The notes under the pieces: model-generated
Database searches by the model: none
What the model was told of the DNA's origin: nothing
The model's input: only the letters and a program-made list of their open reading frames with translations
Part shown: positions 7,378-8,384 of the stretch, piece by piece
Layout: each line of letters opens with the position of its first letter
Position numbering within the stretch: the first letter of the stretch is position 1
Position numbers and translations under genes: made by a program
Assembly (NCBI GenBank): GCA_017513365.1
Contig: JAFXFY010000057.1
Coordinates: 1-8,384 of the forward strand
DNA from: Alphaproteobacteria bacterium
GTDB lineage: Bacteria; Pseudomonadota; Alphaproteobacteria; CAAHEQ01; UBA3637
Length of the DNA: 8,384 bases
Direction: 5' to 3'

Positions 7378-7547
7378 CTGGAAGTTCGTAACTATTAGAG
7401 CAAAATAGTGCAACATATTCGTTAAAGGGGGAAACCCTAAAAACTTATTTTGATGCCTCCCAGCCGTGCCGGAAAGCATTTTTATCGTCTTGCACAGACG
7501 TGCTCTACAGAGGTTACGACACCCCAAAACGCACATCACACGTTTCA
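7352..7547 (-). ncRNA. Structured leader or small RNA of unknown family
   Basis: This gene-free stretch carries nested complementary blocks: 7513-7519 with 7386-7392 (7 bp), 7501-7507 with 7396-7402 (7 bp), and 7490-7495 with 7408-7413 (6 bp), separated by small internal loops. Inside are two hairpins. One (7453-7479) has 11 pairs, of which three are G-U pairs on the minus strand and would be A-C mismatches on the plus strand, so the RNA is minus-strand. The other is AGGG/CCCT (7426-7438). CGTCT/AGACG (7486-7500) can form a competing local hairpin. The RNA ends in the intrinsic terminator at 7352-7377. CATCAC in that terminator's loop can pair with GTGATG at 7534-7539, a possible switch. It is either an attenuator leader of the pilin-like gene or an independent RNA. 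No match to 6S, SRP, tmRNA, RNase P or common riboswitch consensus was recognised. Confidence 0.5.
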
Positions 7548-7553
7548 AGAATG

Positions 7554-7582
7554 ACTCTATCAAACTTCATGTTAAAATGCAA
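7554..7582 (-). promoter_or_regulatory. Putative promoter of the structured leader/RNA and pilin-like gene
   Basis: On the minus strand, TTGCAT (7577-7582), a 17-bp spacer and TAGAGT (7554-7559) with an upstream TG give an extended -10 promoter starting near 7547. An overlapping alternative is TTGAAA (7591-7596), 16 bp, TAACAT (7569-7574). Each is imperfect. One of them, or read-through from queH, must drive the RNA. Confidence 0.4.
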
Positions 7583-7634
7583 TGATAAAATTTCAAATGA
7601 ACAAGTAAAAATAATTAAGGTCTTAAACGCTATT

Positions 7635-8168
7635 TTATCTTGGTTTACATCCGCAATATCGTTGGCGGTACATATTAAATTCTGTTTCCACCGCTTGGCG
7701 TAATTGCTCACCCCCATTTTTACGCCAATTCGTCATGTCATAGGCAATACCGACGTCATCAGAGGCTCTTTGTCCCGCCCGACATACTTGATCAAAATCT
7801 TTATATCTGGAAATACCCAAAACAGATGAAAAGCTGGTATAACCGTTTTCTTTGGCATATTCGGCGGCTCGTTTTAAACGCAAGTAAAAACAAATATCGC
7901 ACCGCCGACCTCGTTCAGGTTCATTTAACAATCCTTTTGTTGCCTCATCCCACACGCAAGGGTTATAGTCCAACTCAATAAACGGTACGTTAAAAGCATC
8001 ACACACCCGTTTATTTTCATCCCGCCGGCGTTCATATTCTGATAAGGGGCGAATATTCGGATTATAAAATAAAACGGCAAAATTGTCGCCCCGTTCAGCC
8101 AACATTTTTATCACGCCCCCGCTACAAGGAGCACAACAAGAAACCAATAACATTTTTTCATTTTTCAT
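7635..8168 (-). CDS. queH: Epoxyqueuosine reductase QueH
   Basis: QueH (formerly DUF208) reduces epoxyqueuosine to queuosine in tRNAs with GUN anticodons, the last step of queuosine synthesis, replacing the unrelated cobalamin enzyme QueG. The 177-aa protein carries the family's cysteine motifs: CCAPC at 11-15, RRCDICF around Cys90 and Cys93, and YCGC at 171-174. These supply the metal-cluster and redox cysteines. YNPNIRP (35-41) and GISRYKDF (118-125) are further family blocks. Length is usual for the family. The start is ATG 8166-8168; no Shine-Dalgarno is visible and the promoter -10 lies six bases upstream, so the mRNA is probably leaderless. An internal Met6 is a weaker alternative. No other queuosine genes are in view, and no clear terminator follows it, so transcripts may reach the pilin leader. 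Confidence 0.93.
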   Translation of the reverse strand: MKNEKMLLVSCCAPCSGGVIKMLAERGDNFAVLFYNPNIRPLSEYERRRDENKRVCDAFNVPFIELDYNPCVWDEATKGLLNEPERGRRCDICFYLRLKRAAEYAKENGYTSFSSVLGISRYKDFDQVCRAGQRASDDVGIAYDMTNWRKNGGEQLRQAVETEFNMYRQRYCGCKPR

Positions 8169-8174
8169 AAAGCC

Positions 8175-8203
8175 AGTATATCATAATATCACGGATTTTT
8201 CAA
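8175..8203 (-). promoter_or_regulatory. Promoter of queH, giving a leaderless transcript
   Basis: On the minus strand, TTGAAA (8198-8203), 17 bp and TATACT (8175-8180) with an upstream TG form a near-ideal extended -10 promoter. Six bases separate the -10 from the ATG, so the expected +1 falls on the A of the start codon. The nine-base TGATATACT is identical to the one before array copy 1. Confidence 0.7.
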
Positions 8204-8210
8204 GTTCTTC

Positions 8211-8239
8211 TTGACGAGAGGTATTTATCAAGATATGCT
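8211..8239 (+). promoter_or_regulatory. Putative promoter of the GtrA-family gene
   Basis: TTGACG (8211-8216) and TATGCT (8234-8239) are 17 bp apart. The -35 lies seven bases from the divergent queH -35, so the two promoters are back to back. The predicted start, about 8246-8247, coincides with an in-frame ATG. Confidence 0.55.
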
Positions 8240-8246
8240 CTATTGC

Positions 8247-8384
8247 ATGGTGGAATTATACTTAAAATTATATCGGTGGTGGATGACGTGGCCTCAAAAA
8301 CTCAGATTTTTGTTGGTCGGGGGCTACAATACTGTCTTTTCATATATTCTGTTTGCCGGATTATTGTGGGGATTAAACGGTCAA
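8247..8384 (+). CDS. GtrA-family membrane protein (5' part)
   Basis: Only the first 46 or so codons are present before the right edge. The stretch QKLRFLLVGGYNTVFSYILF, then a hydrophobic AGLLWGL, matches the N terminus and first transmembrane helix of GtrA-like proteins. These are small four-helix membrane proteins often linked to polyprenyl-phosphate sugar transfer in cell-surface polysaccharide synthesis. Three in-frame ATGs compete. The one at 8235 overlaps the putative -10, the one at 8247 sits at the predicted transcription start (leaderless), and the one at 8283 gives MTWPQKLRF, the shortest and most family-like start, with a weak GGTGG just upstream. 8247 is chosen provisionally. The family call rests on one helix and the VGGYNT motif. 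Confidence 0.7.
   Translation, partial: MVELYLKLYRWWMTWPQKLRFLLVGGYNTVFSYILFAGLLWGLNGQ

Noticed and set aside
7366..7392. Resemblance of the CCAGTCGCCACT stretch to a cobalamin riboswitch element
   Set aside because: Only a short GCCACT-like string matches. The remaining conserved B12-box and multi-helix core are absent, and the gene downstream is a pilin.
7342..7563. Open frame of 73 codons on the minus strand, with its stop just before the pilin ATG
   Set aside because: It starts with TTG and no ribosome binding site, is rich in Cys and Arg unlike the neighbouring proteins, and is fully covered by the RNA helices and the terminator. The structured-RNA reading explains the region better.
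7500..7703. Open frame of 67 codons on the plus strand over the RNA region and the queH 3' end
   Set aside because: It overlaps queH antisense, has no ribosome binding site, and its hairpin-derived sequence is explained by the minus-strand RNA.
1..8384. CRISPR arrays, insertion sequences, tRNA or rRNA genes
   Set aside because: No direct-repeat/spacer pattern, transposase-like frame, terminal inverted repeats, tRNA T-arm signature or rRNA-like stretch was seen on either strand.

Overview
The window reads as a low-GC Gram-negative chromosome segment, probably from an uncultivated, host- or gut-associated alphaproteobacterium. BamD points to a Gram-negative envelope. A type IV pilin-like protein whose mature N terminus begins RSMVEML resembles, from memory, pilins of gut alphaproteobacterial metagenome assemblies. 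The lineage call is an inference. Promoters are easy to read as TTGAnn-17-TAnnnT elements, often with an extended -10 TGn.

Left part (1-4260, all minus strand). Transcription runs right to left through four consecutive, strongly diverged paralogues (about 289-306 aa). Each has a zinc-peptidase HExxH motif and, 27-35 residues later, a conserved [DN]E element that could be the third zinc ligand. The first gene (3241-4161) has its own promoter. The next three (2289-3158, 1386-2282, 484-1389) form a tight operon, with a 6-nt gap and then a 4-nt ATGA overlap, read from a second promoter in the 3171-3240 gap. Downstream lies the 5' part of bamD with its own promoter. The function of the tandem peptidase array is unknown, and it is the best candidate for an undescribed system here.

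Middle (4162-6170). Divergent from the array is a complete GTP-type phosphoenolpyruvate carboxykinase gene with a near-consensus promoter and an AGGAGG ribosome binding site. A strong hairpin flanked by T-tracts on both strands separates it from the convergent pilin gene and should terminate transcription from both sides.

Right part (6175-8384). On the minus strand, queH (epoxyqueuosine reductase) is followed by a roughly 290-bp gene-free stretch and then a pilin-like gene. The pilin-like protein joins a prepilin N terminus to a Cys-rich linker and a C-terminal domain of about 20-residue repeats that looks like a beta-helix. The gene-free stretch holds nested long-range complementary segments and an 11-bp hairpin whose G-U pairs work only in minus-strand RNA. 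It ends in an intrinsic terminator that stops just short of the pilin ribosome binding site. This is the layout of an attenuator-type leader or of a separate small RNA; no known family was recognised. queH appears to be leaderless. Divergent from it, a GtrA-family membrane protein gene starts and runs off the right edge.
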